From: Oxynema aestuarii AP17
GTDB lineage: Bacteria; Cyanobacteriota; Cyanobacteriia; Cyanobacteriales; Laspinemataceae
DNA length: 64,000 bases
NCBI RefSeq assembly: GCF_012295525.1
Contig: NZ_CP051167.1
Coordinates: 4,261,501 to 4,325,500, forward strand
Direction: 5' to 3'
Position numbers and translations under genes: made by a program. The notes beneath the pieces were generated by a model. That model was not told the origin of the DNA. It saw nothing but the letters and a program-made list of their open reading frames with translations, and did not search any database. Shown piece after piece: positions 7,952-15,921 of the stretch; within the stretch, counting starts at the first letter, position 1, and every line of letters starts with the position of its first letter.

Positions 7952-9889
7952 GTTTGACCCTCTTTGAAGGGAAAAAGTGCTGAAACGGGATACATTCCAA
8001 CGTACAAGTTCGGAGGGTTGGAAAGTTTGACCCTCTTTGAAGGGAAAAAGTGCTGAAACATCAATACCGACTTCATAGTCGGTTATGAATTGACGATGTT
8101 TGACCCTCTTTGAAGGGAAAAAGTGCTGAAACGTCTATGTTGTTGTTGTTGACTGCTCCGAATACCCGGGTTTGACCCTCTTTGAAGGGAAAAAGTGCTG
8201 AAACTTGTATAGGGGTTACCGTCCAGCCGAGGGGCTGCGATAACTGTTTGACCCTCTTTGAAGGGAAAAAGTGCTGAAACATCAGCTTCAGACTGTACCT
8301 GCATCTGAAACCCATCTGTTTGACCCTCTTTGAAGGGAAAAAGTGCTGAAACATGGCCGACATCCGTCTCCCGTAATACACCAATAGTTGTTTGACCCTC
8401 TTTGAAGGGAAAAAGTGCTGAAACTCTGCCCATTCCTCACAGACCGTCACTTGGACGAGAATGGTTTGACCCTCTTTGAAGGGAAAAAGTGCTGAAACAT
8501 TACCTCGAACTCGAGGCTTACCGTGCTAGTCCCGTGTTTGACCCTCTTTGAAGGGAAAAAGTGCTGAAACTTAATTAGCCCCGATGAACACTCCAAGCGG
8601 AGTGCTCGGGTTTGACCCTCTTTGAAGGGAAAAAGTGCTGAAACTGGTGCGGTCCATTTGGGACCAGATAACCTCTTTAGGAATGGTTTGACCCTCTTTG
8701 AAGGGAAAAAGTGCTGAAACCTCAGCAGTCGGCCAGCGAAGGGTTTCTTCGCCAGTTGTTTGACCCTCTTTGAAGGGAAAAAGTGCTGAAACACCCAAAC
8801 CCATTCTGTCGTTTCCTCTTCGCAGTTGGTTTGACCCTCTTTGAAGGGAAAAAGTGCTGAAACTCTGGTGCAATTACTGCACTGAATGACGTGAGGTTCA
8901 TGTTTGACCCTCTTTGAAGGGAAAAAGTGCTGAAACGAATTAAAATTTCTTGAGCAGAAACACTAGAAACACCGTTTGACCCTCTTTGAAGGGAAAAAGT
9001 GCTGAAACGTTTATCACCTTTGGATCCGTCAGGTCGACGGTACCAGGTTTGACCCTCTTTGAAGGGAAAAAGTGCTGAAACGATTTGGGTTAAACGGAAC
9101 GCCGTTAAAAGTTGTCATGTCGAGTTTGACCCTCTTTGAAGGGAAAAAGTGCTGAAACTCTTGAGTTTCATAACGAACTCCGTTGTTGTACATGCAGTTT
9201 GACCCTCTTTGAAGGGAAAAAGTGCTGAAACTAGACTGTATCCAAGGTCGAGGCTGTACTGCTGGTTTGACCCTCTTTGAAGGGAAAAAGTGCTGAAACA
9301 TTGGAAAAACTTTCCTTGTTCATTTCATGTGGAAATCGTTTGACCCTCTTTGAAGGGAAAAAGTGCTGAAACTGCCCAGGGCAAAAGGCTTGCCCATGGA
9401 GAGTGGAGAAGGTTTGACCCTCTTTGAAGGGAAAAAGTGCTGAAACGGGACCCCAGGGTACTGCCCTTGGAGCAATTCCCACAACGTTTGACCCTCTTTG
9501 AAGGGAAAAAGTGCTGAAACAATTGCGAGAGCTTGGTTTAGCATGACACCGCCAGAAGGTGTTTGACCCTCTTTGAAGGGAAAAAGTGCTGAAACGAGCT
9601 CCACCCTTCCGGGTCGGAGCGAAAAGGTTGTTCGAGTTTGACCCTCTTTGAAGGGAAAAAGTGCTGAAACGGGCCCCTCCGGGCCCTCGACCCACTCCAC
9701 ACAAACTGGGTTTGACCCTCTTTGAAGGGAAAAAGTGCTGAAACGGATCGTCGACTGGGGACGGTTGGGATCAGCAGTAGTGGTTTGACCCTCTTTGAAG
9801 GGAAAAAGTGCTGAAACAGTGCAGTAACCGCATCGGACCCTTCAGAAGCCATCTGTTTGACCCTCTTTGAAGGGAAAAAGTGCTGAAAG
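7952..9889 (+). CRISPR. CRISPR array 2, 27 repeats and 26 spacers
   Basis: The 35-nt repeat starts GTTTGACCCTCTTTG and ends AAGTGCTGAAAC, first copy 7952-7986, last copy 9855-9889. The last copy has its final C changed to G, which marks the leader-distal end and confirms plus-strand reading from the leader at 7747-7951. Spacers are 33-42 nt. Perfect internal stems of 6-7 bp are seen in spacers at 7987-8024, 8060-8097, 8281-8317, 8571-8609, 8721-8757, 9373-9411 and 9671-9709, and 5-bp stems in several more. The array ends about 100 bp before the start of the second cas1. Confidence 0.98.
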
Positions 9890-9987
9890 AACAGTGGGAA
9901 GAAGAACTCATATCCATCTCCCTTAAAACCATATACGAACGCAGATCCTCGGTTGCAATGCTGGAACTGTTGCATTTAACCGAGTCT

Positions 9988-10995
9988 ATGACGGCCATTT
10001 ATTTGACTCAACCCGGTTCCCTACTCGACGCCAAACGTGGAGTGTTTGAACTGTGGCACGACGATCGCCGCCAACGGCGTATCCCCGCCAAACTGACCAG
10101 CCAGATCCTGGTGTTTGAAGACAGTCAACTGTCTAAAACAGCGATCGCCCTAGCGATTTCCTTTCGCTTACCTGTCTTATTTCTCGATCGCCACCATCGC
10201 CACCTCGGGCGCCTTCACCTCAACCCTAATAGTGGCTCCCAACACCGATCGCGACCTGGAACGCCCGATCCCGACGATCGTCGCGATCTCGCCGAACGCC
10301 TTGTCAGTGCTATCTTAAACAGTCGCCAAAGCTTATTAAATACCCTCGATGGTGCTATTTGTCCCACCGTCGAACTGACCCGAGGGACGATCGCCCGCAT
10401 CCTCGACGAGTTGCCCACTGCATCCGGCGATCGCCTGCGCGAGCATCTGACGGGGGTAGACCGCCTCTACTATCCTGCTTTGCGCCAATGGTTGCGACTG
10501 AGCGCGGGAACGGTTCTCGCACCGATCGATCCCTGGTTCTATTTGGCTCACAGCTTACTCGAACAGGTGACCTATGGTTTTGTCCTCGATGCGGGAGTGA
10601 ACCCCTACGAGTCGATTTTGCACTGTGACACTGGGGATAATCTGCCTTTAGTGCGCGATTTGATGCTGGAGTGGACTGTTACGCTCGTCGATCTACTGGT
10701 TCTTCGCTTTTGCATGGACGAGTTTCTATTTTCTGGCAATGGTAATGGCAGTCACTCCCCATTGAGTCGGCTGCGCGATCGCTTCGTCCAACAGTGGGAG
10801 ACCCAACTCGCTAGCGAGGCGATCGCCGGAACCAGTTATCGTCAATGTTTGTTCGCTCAAGTCCGCCGCTACCGTGAAGCATTGTGGGGCGATCGGCTTT
10901 ACTCGCCCGTATTGCTGCGATCGGAAAGCTTCGTCTCCGGGCAACCGTTGCGGGCGCTGCGATCGCGGCGCTCTCCGTGCACTCACTTAACTTAA
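9988..10995 (+). CDS. cas1: Second, stand-alone Cas1-like protein
   Basis: About 335 residues starting MTAIYLTQPGSLLDAKRG, the usual opening of Cas1; the frame is open upstream into the last CRISPR repeat (GTG at 9880), but that part does not look like protein. The catalytic region is divergent: the position of the metal-binding Glu in GxEG is occupied by Asp158 (LTGVDRLYYPAL), His212 is kept in ESILHCD and Asp224 in VRDLMLEW, with the same 12-residue His-Asp spacing as in the RT-Cas1 fusion. The EEFR that normally follows is LEWT. It may be an active variant, a structural partner of RT-Cas1 or a decaying paralogue. It is followed by cas2 with a 63-bp gap. Confidence 0.88.
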   Translation: MTAIYLTQPGSLLDAKRGVFELWHDDRRQRRIPAKLTSQILVFEDSQLSKTAIALAISFRLPVLFLDRHHRHLGRLHLNPNSGSQHRSRPGTPDPDDRRDLAERLVSAILNSRQSLLNTLDGAICPTVELTRGTIARILDELPTASGDRLREHLTGVDRLYYPALRQWLRLSAGTVLAPIDPWFYLAHSLLEQVTYGFVLDAGVNPYESILHCDTGDNLPLVRDLMLEWTVTLVDLLVLRFCMDEFLFSGNGNGSHSPLSRLRDRFVQQWETQLASEAIAGTSYRQCLFAQVRRYREALWGDRLYSPVLLRSESFVSGQPLRALRSRRSPCTHLT

Positions 10996-11058
10996 ACCCA
11001 AATTTCCGATCGAGAGGACACGGCGAGGCCGTGTCTTCTAGGCTCGTTGAGGAGAACA

Positions 11059-11337
11059 ATGTTGTATTTAGTTTGTTACGATATCACGAAAGATAGTCGG
11101 CGCGTTCGGGTCGCCAAGCTGTTAGAAACTTATGGAATGCGGGTACAACAGTCTGTTTTCGAGCTGGTCTTGAACGAACAGCAGTACGCCACCTTGGAAA
11201 AGCGCCTGGTCAAACTCCTCGATCGCCGGGAAGACCAGTTACGGTTTTATCCGTTACCGCCACAAGTTCGCGATCGGGTAACGATTTTAGGAGTGCGATC
11301 TCCCTTTGCGATCGACGATCCCACCATTATCGTTTGA
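11059..11337 (+). CDS. cas2: Cas2, structural subunit of the spacer integrase
   Basis: A 92-residue protein starting MLYLVCYDITKDSRRVRVAK, the classic Cas2 ferredoxin-fold opening with the conserved Asp of YDI, followed by QQSVFEL and a C-terminal strand. The ATG at 11059 is chosen over the in-frame start at 11047 because it follows AGGAGAAC at the right distance and gives the family N-terminus. It forms the central dimer of the Cas1-Cas2 complex. Lies downstream of the second cas1, likely in one transcript. Confidence 0.95.
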   Translation: MLYLVCYDITKDSRRVRVAKLLETYGMRVQQSVFELVLNEQQYATLEKRLVKLLDRREDQLRFYPLPPQVRDRVTILGVRSPFAIDDPTIIV

Positions 11338-11653
11338 TCTCCACTCCGAATCGAGAATTCAAGTTTGAATTAGGTGATTCCCCTACAGATCCAGTCCAAC
11401 GCCCACCCTAGGAGAACGCGCTCTCCACCACTCGCCTCGGCTGTTAGAAAACTGAACAAAACTTAGTATATTTTATTGCGCGATCTTCTGAAGTTGTGGT
11501 TAAGCTATAAACAATGGAAACGACAAGTTTTTTCAGCTCTCTAACTTCCGACATGTGGGCTTGTACACAAGACAGGCACGAGACAGGCACGAGTCCGACC
11601 ACTGCCGCGATCGTTTAGAGCAATCTATCGATTCTTTTCACCATCGTAGACCT
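11338..11653. other. Intergenic region before the double-RAMP gene
   Basis: This 316-bp stretch is AT-rich around 11455-11520 and holds one short direct repeat (ACAGGCACGAG twice, about 11572-11593). The reading frame of the next gene is open through its last 100 bases but does not look like protein. No clear promoter was identified. Confidence 0.4.
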
Positions 11654-13171
11654 ATGAACTTACCCTTACCCACTAGCCTACCTCGCTGGTATACGGTTAA
11701 AGAAAACGAGGAGAAAGGATGGACTCCCGAAACGGATGATATTGTCGATAAGCCAGAAAATCGCGAAATTACCCAAGCGTGGAATGGTAGTTTTTGCCCA
11801 CCGGAGGCGAGTCAATTTACCTTACGGTTAAACAATCTGCAAGTCATTAGTCCCGTGCAAGTCGGTGGGGGCAGTTTCCGAGAAGGCCATATTTTACCCG
11901 CACAATTTGGGGGAATTCCTTGCATACCGGGATCGAGTATTCGTGGAGCATTACTCAAGTGGATGAGACGAATTTGGTCGGATTTACCCCCCGACGAACA
12001 AGCTTTTTGGAATAAATTGATCGAAGGCGATCGCAGTGGGTGGCAACCGCGTCAAATTCGCTTTGAAAGCCTGTTTTTGAAAAAGCACTTAAAACCCTTT
12101 CCCCTCTACGCACAACAATCTTGGCAGGTTTTCGATACACGCAGTAATCAGCTCGGAGTACAATGGCAAGTATCTCCTGTTTTGCCCCCGACCAGTCCGC
12201 CTAAGTTTTCGATCCAAGTTTTACTCTCCCAAGAAGCCACTGAGTCCGAAAAAAGTTGGCTGAGAAACCGATTGGAGGAGATGTTAAAAGAGCAGGGTCT
12301 GGGAAGGGGAACGGCTTCCGGGTTTGGTCGGATGGCGCGATCGCTGCCTTTAACTGCAACTTGGGAAATTGCCCTCACTGGCACTAAACCTGCGATACAA
12401 CAGCAAGATAATAAAGAGAATATAGTCGGTAAATATCGCTGGAGTCCCCAAGTGCTGCGGGCCACTTTGCGGGGTTATTTTACCCGCGTGGCGCTGTCAT
12501 TGCTCTCTCGAAACGATGCTGAAACCCTCACCAGTAAAATCTTTGGCGGGTTGAACTCTCCGGCGCGATTGACTTTGACGAGTTATTTGACCCAGTGTCA
12601 GCGATCGCCCACTGCTGGAACAAATTATGCGAATATTCCCGCTAAAGACGCGCACAGCACTTGGATAATTCGAGCCGATTGTACCCCAGAATTTCAGGAT
12701 TTGATAGACCCGTTGTTAAATATTGCCAGTCGCATAGGCGGGTTAGGACCGGGATGGCGTCGTCCCCCACATTCTTTTAGAAATAACTCCCTATTTCGCG
12801 GCAGTGAATTCACCCTCACCCCGAAATCGGAAGACTCGATTGACGGTTTAATCGAGGGGGTGCGAAGTCGGATTCGCCGTCTAGCTGCGGAGTATGATTT
12901 GCGGACTTTTCAGCAACCGAGAAGCGTACTCGGTGGGATTGTCAGCATTTGGCAAGGAAAACCCGACGCATGGGAGGCGATCGTGCATGGGGTATGCAGC
13001 ACCCAGAATAATTCTAAACCGGACTGGTGCGGCAATTCCAAAACGCGCCCATCGGGTTATGCGGTACGGAAGTATGAGGATTGCTGCTGGATTACGGTAT
13101 TCGATGCGGGTGTCGAAAACACTTTAGAGGATCGAGGATTTCGTAAAATTTGGCCGCGATCGCCTCAATGA
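11654..13171 (+). CDS. Double-RAMP Cmr protein, Cmr6-like N-half and Cmr1-like C-half
   Basis: About 505 residues from MNLPLPTSLPRWY. The first half has the RAMP signature of Cmr6: SPVQVGGG, IPCIPGSSIRGALLKW, and a glycine-rich LGRGTASGFGRM. The second half restarts with a Cmr1-like pattern, LRATLRGYFTRVALSLL then SKIFGGLNSPARLTLTS, and a glycine-rich RIGGLGPGWRRP. No separate cmr1 or cmr6 is seen in the minus-strand cmr operon, so this protein probably supplies both capping RAMP subunits of the Cmr complex. It is encoded away from the other cmr genes, between cas2 and array 3. Assignment of the halves is by motif only. Confidence 0.75.
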   Translation: MNLPLPTSLPRWYTVKENEEKGWTPETDDIVDKPENREITQAWNGSFCPPEASQFTLRLNNLQVISPVQVGGGSFREGHILPAQFGGIPCIPGSSIRGALLKWMRRIWSDLPPDEQAFWNKLIEGDRSGWQPRQIRFESLFLKKHLKPFPLYAQQSWQVFDTRSNQLGVQWQVSPVLPPTSPPKFSIQVLLSQEATESEKSWLRNRLEEMLKEQGLGRGTASGFGRMARSLPLTATWEIALTGTKPAIQQQDNKENIVGKYRWSPQVLRATLRGYFTRVALSLLSRNDAETLTSKIFGGLNSPARLTLTSYLTQCQRSPTAGTNYANIPAKDAHSTWIIRADCTPEFQDLIDPLLNIASRIGGLGPGWRRPPHSFRNNSLFRGSEFTLTPKSEDSIDGLIEGVRSRIRRLAAEYDLRTFQQPRSVLGGIVSIWQGKPDAWEAIVHGVCSTQNNSKPDWCGNSKTRPSGYAVRKYEDCCWITVFDAGVENTLEDRGFRKIWPRSPQ

Positions 13172-13384
13172 TGGCAGTTATGCAAAGACGCTGTATCTCG
13201 GGAATCTGGCGGCGGATTGACGATCGCTGAAATGACGTAAATTCGTAAAGCCCCGCGCACCTTATTCCATAAGGATTACAGCCATTTTTGAGGAAATCGT
13301 TCAATTAGATTGTCATGACATTTTTGCTCCCCCGCCAAAATCTCCTCTGGAACCCTCACCAGCTCGGCGGTTTAGACGGGTAGA
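13172..13384 (+). promoter_or_regulatory. Presumed leader of array 3
   Basis: 213 bp between the RAMP gene and the first repeat of array 3. It does not resemble the leaders of arrays 1 and 2. It is placed as leader because the degenerate repeat is at the opposite end of the array. No box or promoter motif was recognised. Confidence 0.5.
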
Positions 13385-14740
13385 GCGATCGACCTTCATT
13401 AGAAGGAAAAGGTGCTGAAACCTTGTGGCTGGAATGTAGAATACCTTCTTCTCTGAAGCGATCGACCTTCATTAGAAGGAAAAGGTGCTGAAACCCACAT
13501 TTGGTCTACATCCGGGGGGATGTAGTTTTTGCGATCGACCTTCATTAGAAGGAAAAGGTGCTGAAACTACAACGTTGAAGTCAGTTTCCAACTGACGGAA
13601 GGCGATCGACCTTCATTAGAAGGAAAAGGTGCTGAAACAATCAAAGCTTGGTTCGAGACCAATCGATAATTCCTAGCGATCGACCTTCATTAGAAGGAAA
13701 AGGTGCTGAAACTTCAACCCAAGATCCTCGTCGATTTCCAATCGAACGCGATCGACCTTCATTAGAAGGAAAAGGTGCTGAAACTCAACCCCATAGCAAT
13801 CCGCCAGCACGGTTAATTGGTCTGCGATCGACCTTCATTAGAAGGAAAAGGTGCTGAAACGGGTTCTTGCCCGACAAACTAGAGGTAATCTCTAGCGATC
13901 GACCTTCATTAGAAGGAAAAGGTGCTGAAACAGATAGATACTCTCTTGGGCTAGTAATCTCAACCCTTGCGATCGACCTTCATTAGAAGGAAAAGGTGCT
14001 GAAACTTTCTCAAGGATTATTTGATTTAATTATTTGGGTAGGCGATCGACCTTCATTAGAAGGAAAAGGTGCTGAAACACTCGCAATCGCTTCGAGCGAT
14101 AGATCTTCTTGGCAGCGATCGACCTTCATTAGAAGGAAAAGGTGCTGAAACAAGTATATGAACCTAGTCGATCTTCTAATGATTGATTCGCGATCGACCT
14201 TCATTAGAAGGAAAAGGTGCTGAAACGAATCCCATATTCTAGGTCTCTTCTTCCAATAATCTGCGATCGACCTTCATTAGAAGGAAAAGGTGCTGAAACC
14301 TTGTGTCGGGACAACACCTCCTCTAGTTGCTGCGGGGGAGCGATCGACCTTCATTAGAAGGAAAAGGTGCTGAAACTTCAGGAAAGTTGCGAACCTTTGG
14401 CCGCTAAGTTTACGCGATCGACCTTCATTAGAAGGAAAAGGTGCTGAAACCTTATATACTTTCTTATCAACTGAGGCGGCGCTCAAGCGATCGACCTTCA
14501 TTAGAAGGAAAAGGTGCTGAAACAATCCACTCTAGAGGGAGAGTGCAGAAGTAACCATGTGCGATCGACCTTCATTAGAAGGAAAAGGTGCTGAAACAGC
14601 AGTTCGACGCTATGTGGCGCTGGAGAAACAGCGATCGACCTTCATTAGAAGGAAAAGGTGCTGAAACATCTTTGATATCTGCCCTTTCCCATCCTTTAAG
14701 GTTCGTAGCGATCTTCGTTAGAAGGAAAATGTGCTGAAAC
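13385..14740 (+). CRISPR. CRISPR array 3, 19 repeats and 18 spacers, different repeat
   Basis: The 37-nt repeat starts GCGATCGACCTTCATTAG and ends AAGGTGCTGAAAC; first copy 13385-13421. The last copy (14708-14740) has lost four bases and has other changes, so the distal end is at the right and reading is on the plus strand. The 5' half differs from arrays 1 and 2, but the 3' half (GAAGGAAAAGGTGCTGAAAC) is nearly the same, which suggests processing by the same Cas6 and loading into the same effector. Spacers are 33-40 nt. Perfect stems of 6-8 bp occur at 13495-13530, 13568-13601, 13713-13747, 14079-14114 and 14524-14560. Confidence 0.98.
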
Positions 14741-14812
14741 TTTCTGTTTATGAGTAAAATAGAAGAAGGTGACAAAAAACAGAAACTTTTTTGATTTTCC
14801 AGACAATACAGT

Positions 14813-15127
14813 ATGTCCATCACCTTCAGGCAGTCTAAAATTGAAATTCCCGAAGCGGCGATCGCTCAAATTTGCCAGGATTACCATATCCGCAAACTCG
14901 CCCTTTTTGGTTCGATTCTGCGTGATGACTTTCGTCCGGATAGCGATATCGATATTCTGGTTGAATTCCAACCGGGAAAAACACCCGGTTTTGGTTTCAT
15001 CGACATCCAAGACTGTCTCAGCAACTTACTGGGACGGACTGTGGATTTGAATACTCCCCAAGACCTCAGTCGCTATTTTCGCGATCGCGTGGTTTCAGAA
15101 GCTGAGGTGATTTATGGTGAACGCTGA
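14813..15127 (+). CDS. MNT-type nucleotidyltransferase antitoxin, orphan
   Basis: A 104-residue minimal nucleotidyltransferase with the core motif FGSILRDDFRPDSDIDILVEF, which gives the GSxxR...DxD active site. In two-gene MNT/HEPN toxin-antitoxin modules this protein modifies and silences the HEPN ribonuclease encoded just downstream. Here the downstream partner is only a short stub (15117-15164) overlapping the end of this gene. It starts 72 bp after the degenerate end of array 3 and points towards the convergent cmr operon. Confidence 0.85.
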   Translation: MSITFRQSKIEIPEAAIAQICQDYHIRKLALFGSILRDDFRPDSDIDILVEFQPGKTPGFGFIDIQDCLSNLLGRTVDLNTPQDLSRYFRDRVVSEAEVIYGER

Positions 15128-15164
15128 TGCAGTACGACTACAACATCCAATTGATGCTGTCTAA
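15117..15164 (+). pseudogene. Remnant of the HEPN toxin gene paired with MNT
   Basis: GTG at 15117 opens a frame of 15 codons, MNADAVRLQHPIDAV, then TAA. This matches the usual first residues of HEPN toxins in MNT/HEPN pairs and overlaps the end of the antitoxin gene as in intact modules. No continuation with the R-x4-6-H motif is seen in the next 220 bp, so the toxin is truncated. Confidence 0.6.
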
Positions 15165-15318
15165 AAAGTGACTTGCAATACAACCTCATACCAAATCCGG
15201 TTGTAAAAAATCGGTTTTCGCTCTCTCTTTAGCCTGCGGAGGCAGGCTTTGTCCGTATAGCCGCACCCTTCCAGGGTGTCCGGTTTTTAAAATTTTGAGA
15301 ACTCAACTCAACAAAAAA

Positions 15319-15360
15319 AAACGATCGCAGTTTCCTAGACTTAACAAACTGCGATCGCTT
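15319..15360 (-). terminator. Rho-independent terminator of the cmr operon
   Basis: The 12-bp stem CGATCGCAGTTT/AAACTGCGATCG (15322-15333 and 15346-15357) is followed, on the minus strand, by a run of T residues (the A tract at 15312-15321). It lies about 30 bp after the stop codon of the Cmr5-like gene. Confidence 0.8.
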
Positions 15361-15391
15361 TCTTCAATTTTCTAATAACAACTCTCAAACC

Positions 15392-15826
15392 TTACGCAGG
15401 AGTCCCACTCTCCCGCGCATCTTTAAGGCGCATCGTCCAAAACTGAATCGCCTCGGCAATCTCCATCAACAAATCTGTCAGCAACACTTGCTGATTGAAG
15501 TCCAATTCGCGAAATATTTCCTGAAAATTATCGGTATTCATCTCATAGTCAATCCCCAATTCAGTCCCGACAATTTTACAGAGAACCTCTCGCGCTACAC
15601 TCCAAGCAAAGTAACGCCTTTCTTCTTCCGACACAACTCCTTCAGACGGCAACTGTCCCCCGAGTAAGCGCTGCGATCGCGACATCGCCCAAAACCTTTC
15701 CACTCCCCAACTGGCAACATAATCGGCAATCCCACGAGCAGCATTTTGCCAATCATCAAATCCCTCAATTCCTGAATTGAGCAACCGAAACACTTCCCGA
15801 TCTAATTCATAAGAACAAACTGGCAT
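15392..15826 (-). CDS. cmr5: Cmr5-like small subunit
   Basis: A 144-residue, predominantly helical protein (FDDWQNAARGIADYVASWG, WSVAREVLCKIVG, LLTDLLMEIAEAIQFW). It has no strong motif, but size, helicity and position after cmr4 fit Cmr5/Cas11, the small subunit that lines the belly of the Cmr filament. Last gene of the operon, with a terminator behind it. The 96-bp gap to cmr4 contains a GATCCCCC-type repeat (about 15880-15910). Confidence 0.65.
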   Translation of the reverse strand: MPVCSYELDREVFRLLNSGIEGFDDWQNAARGIADYVASWGVERFWAMSRSQRLLGGQLPSEGVVSEEERRYFAWSVAREVLCKIVGTELGIDYEMNTDNFQEIFRELDFNQQVLLTDLLMEIAEAIQFWTMRLKDARESGTPA

Positions 15827-15921
15827 TTTCTCCTCCTAATACTGTGTTTTGAGAACCCTGATAGGGATCTCTATCTATAGCCCCCCTTTTTAAGGGGGGT
15901 TGGGGGGATCGAACCGGATCG

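Noticed and set aside
34-9889. Snap-back cDNA synthesis as the cause of the spacer hairpins
   Set aside because: Most stems are internal with unpaired sequence on both sides, whereas self-primed copies should reach a spacer end.
9880-9987. N-terminal extension of the second Cas1 starting inside the last CRISPR repeat
   Set aside because: The start codon is a GTG within the repeat and the extra 36 residues do not resemble Cas1; MTAIYLTQ at 9988 is the family start.
34-14740. Strand polarity of G-U wobble pairs in spacer hairpins as proof of RNA origin
   Set aside because: Wobble-extended stems favour the target strand in several spacers (583-622, 8571-8609, 8721-8757) but the crRNA strand in others (141-177, 8864-8901, 9745-9782), so the polarity is inconclusive by eye.
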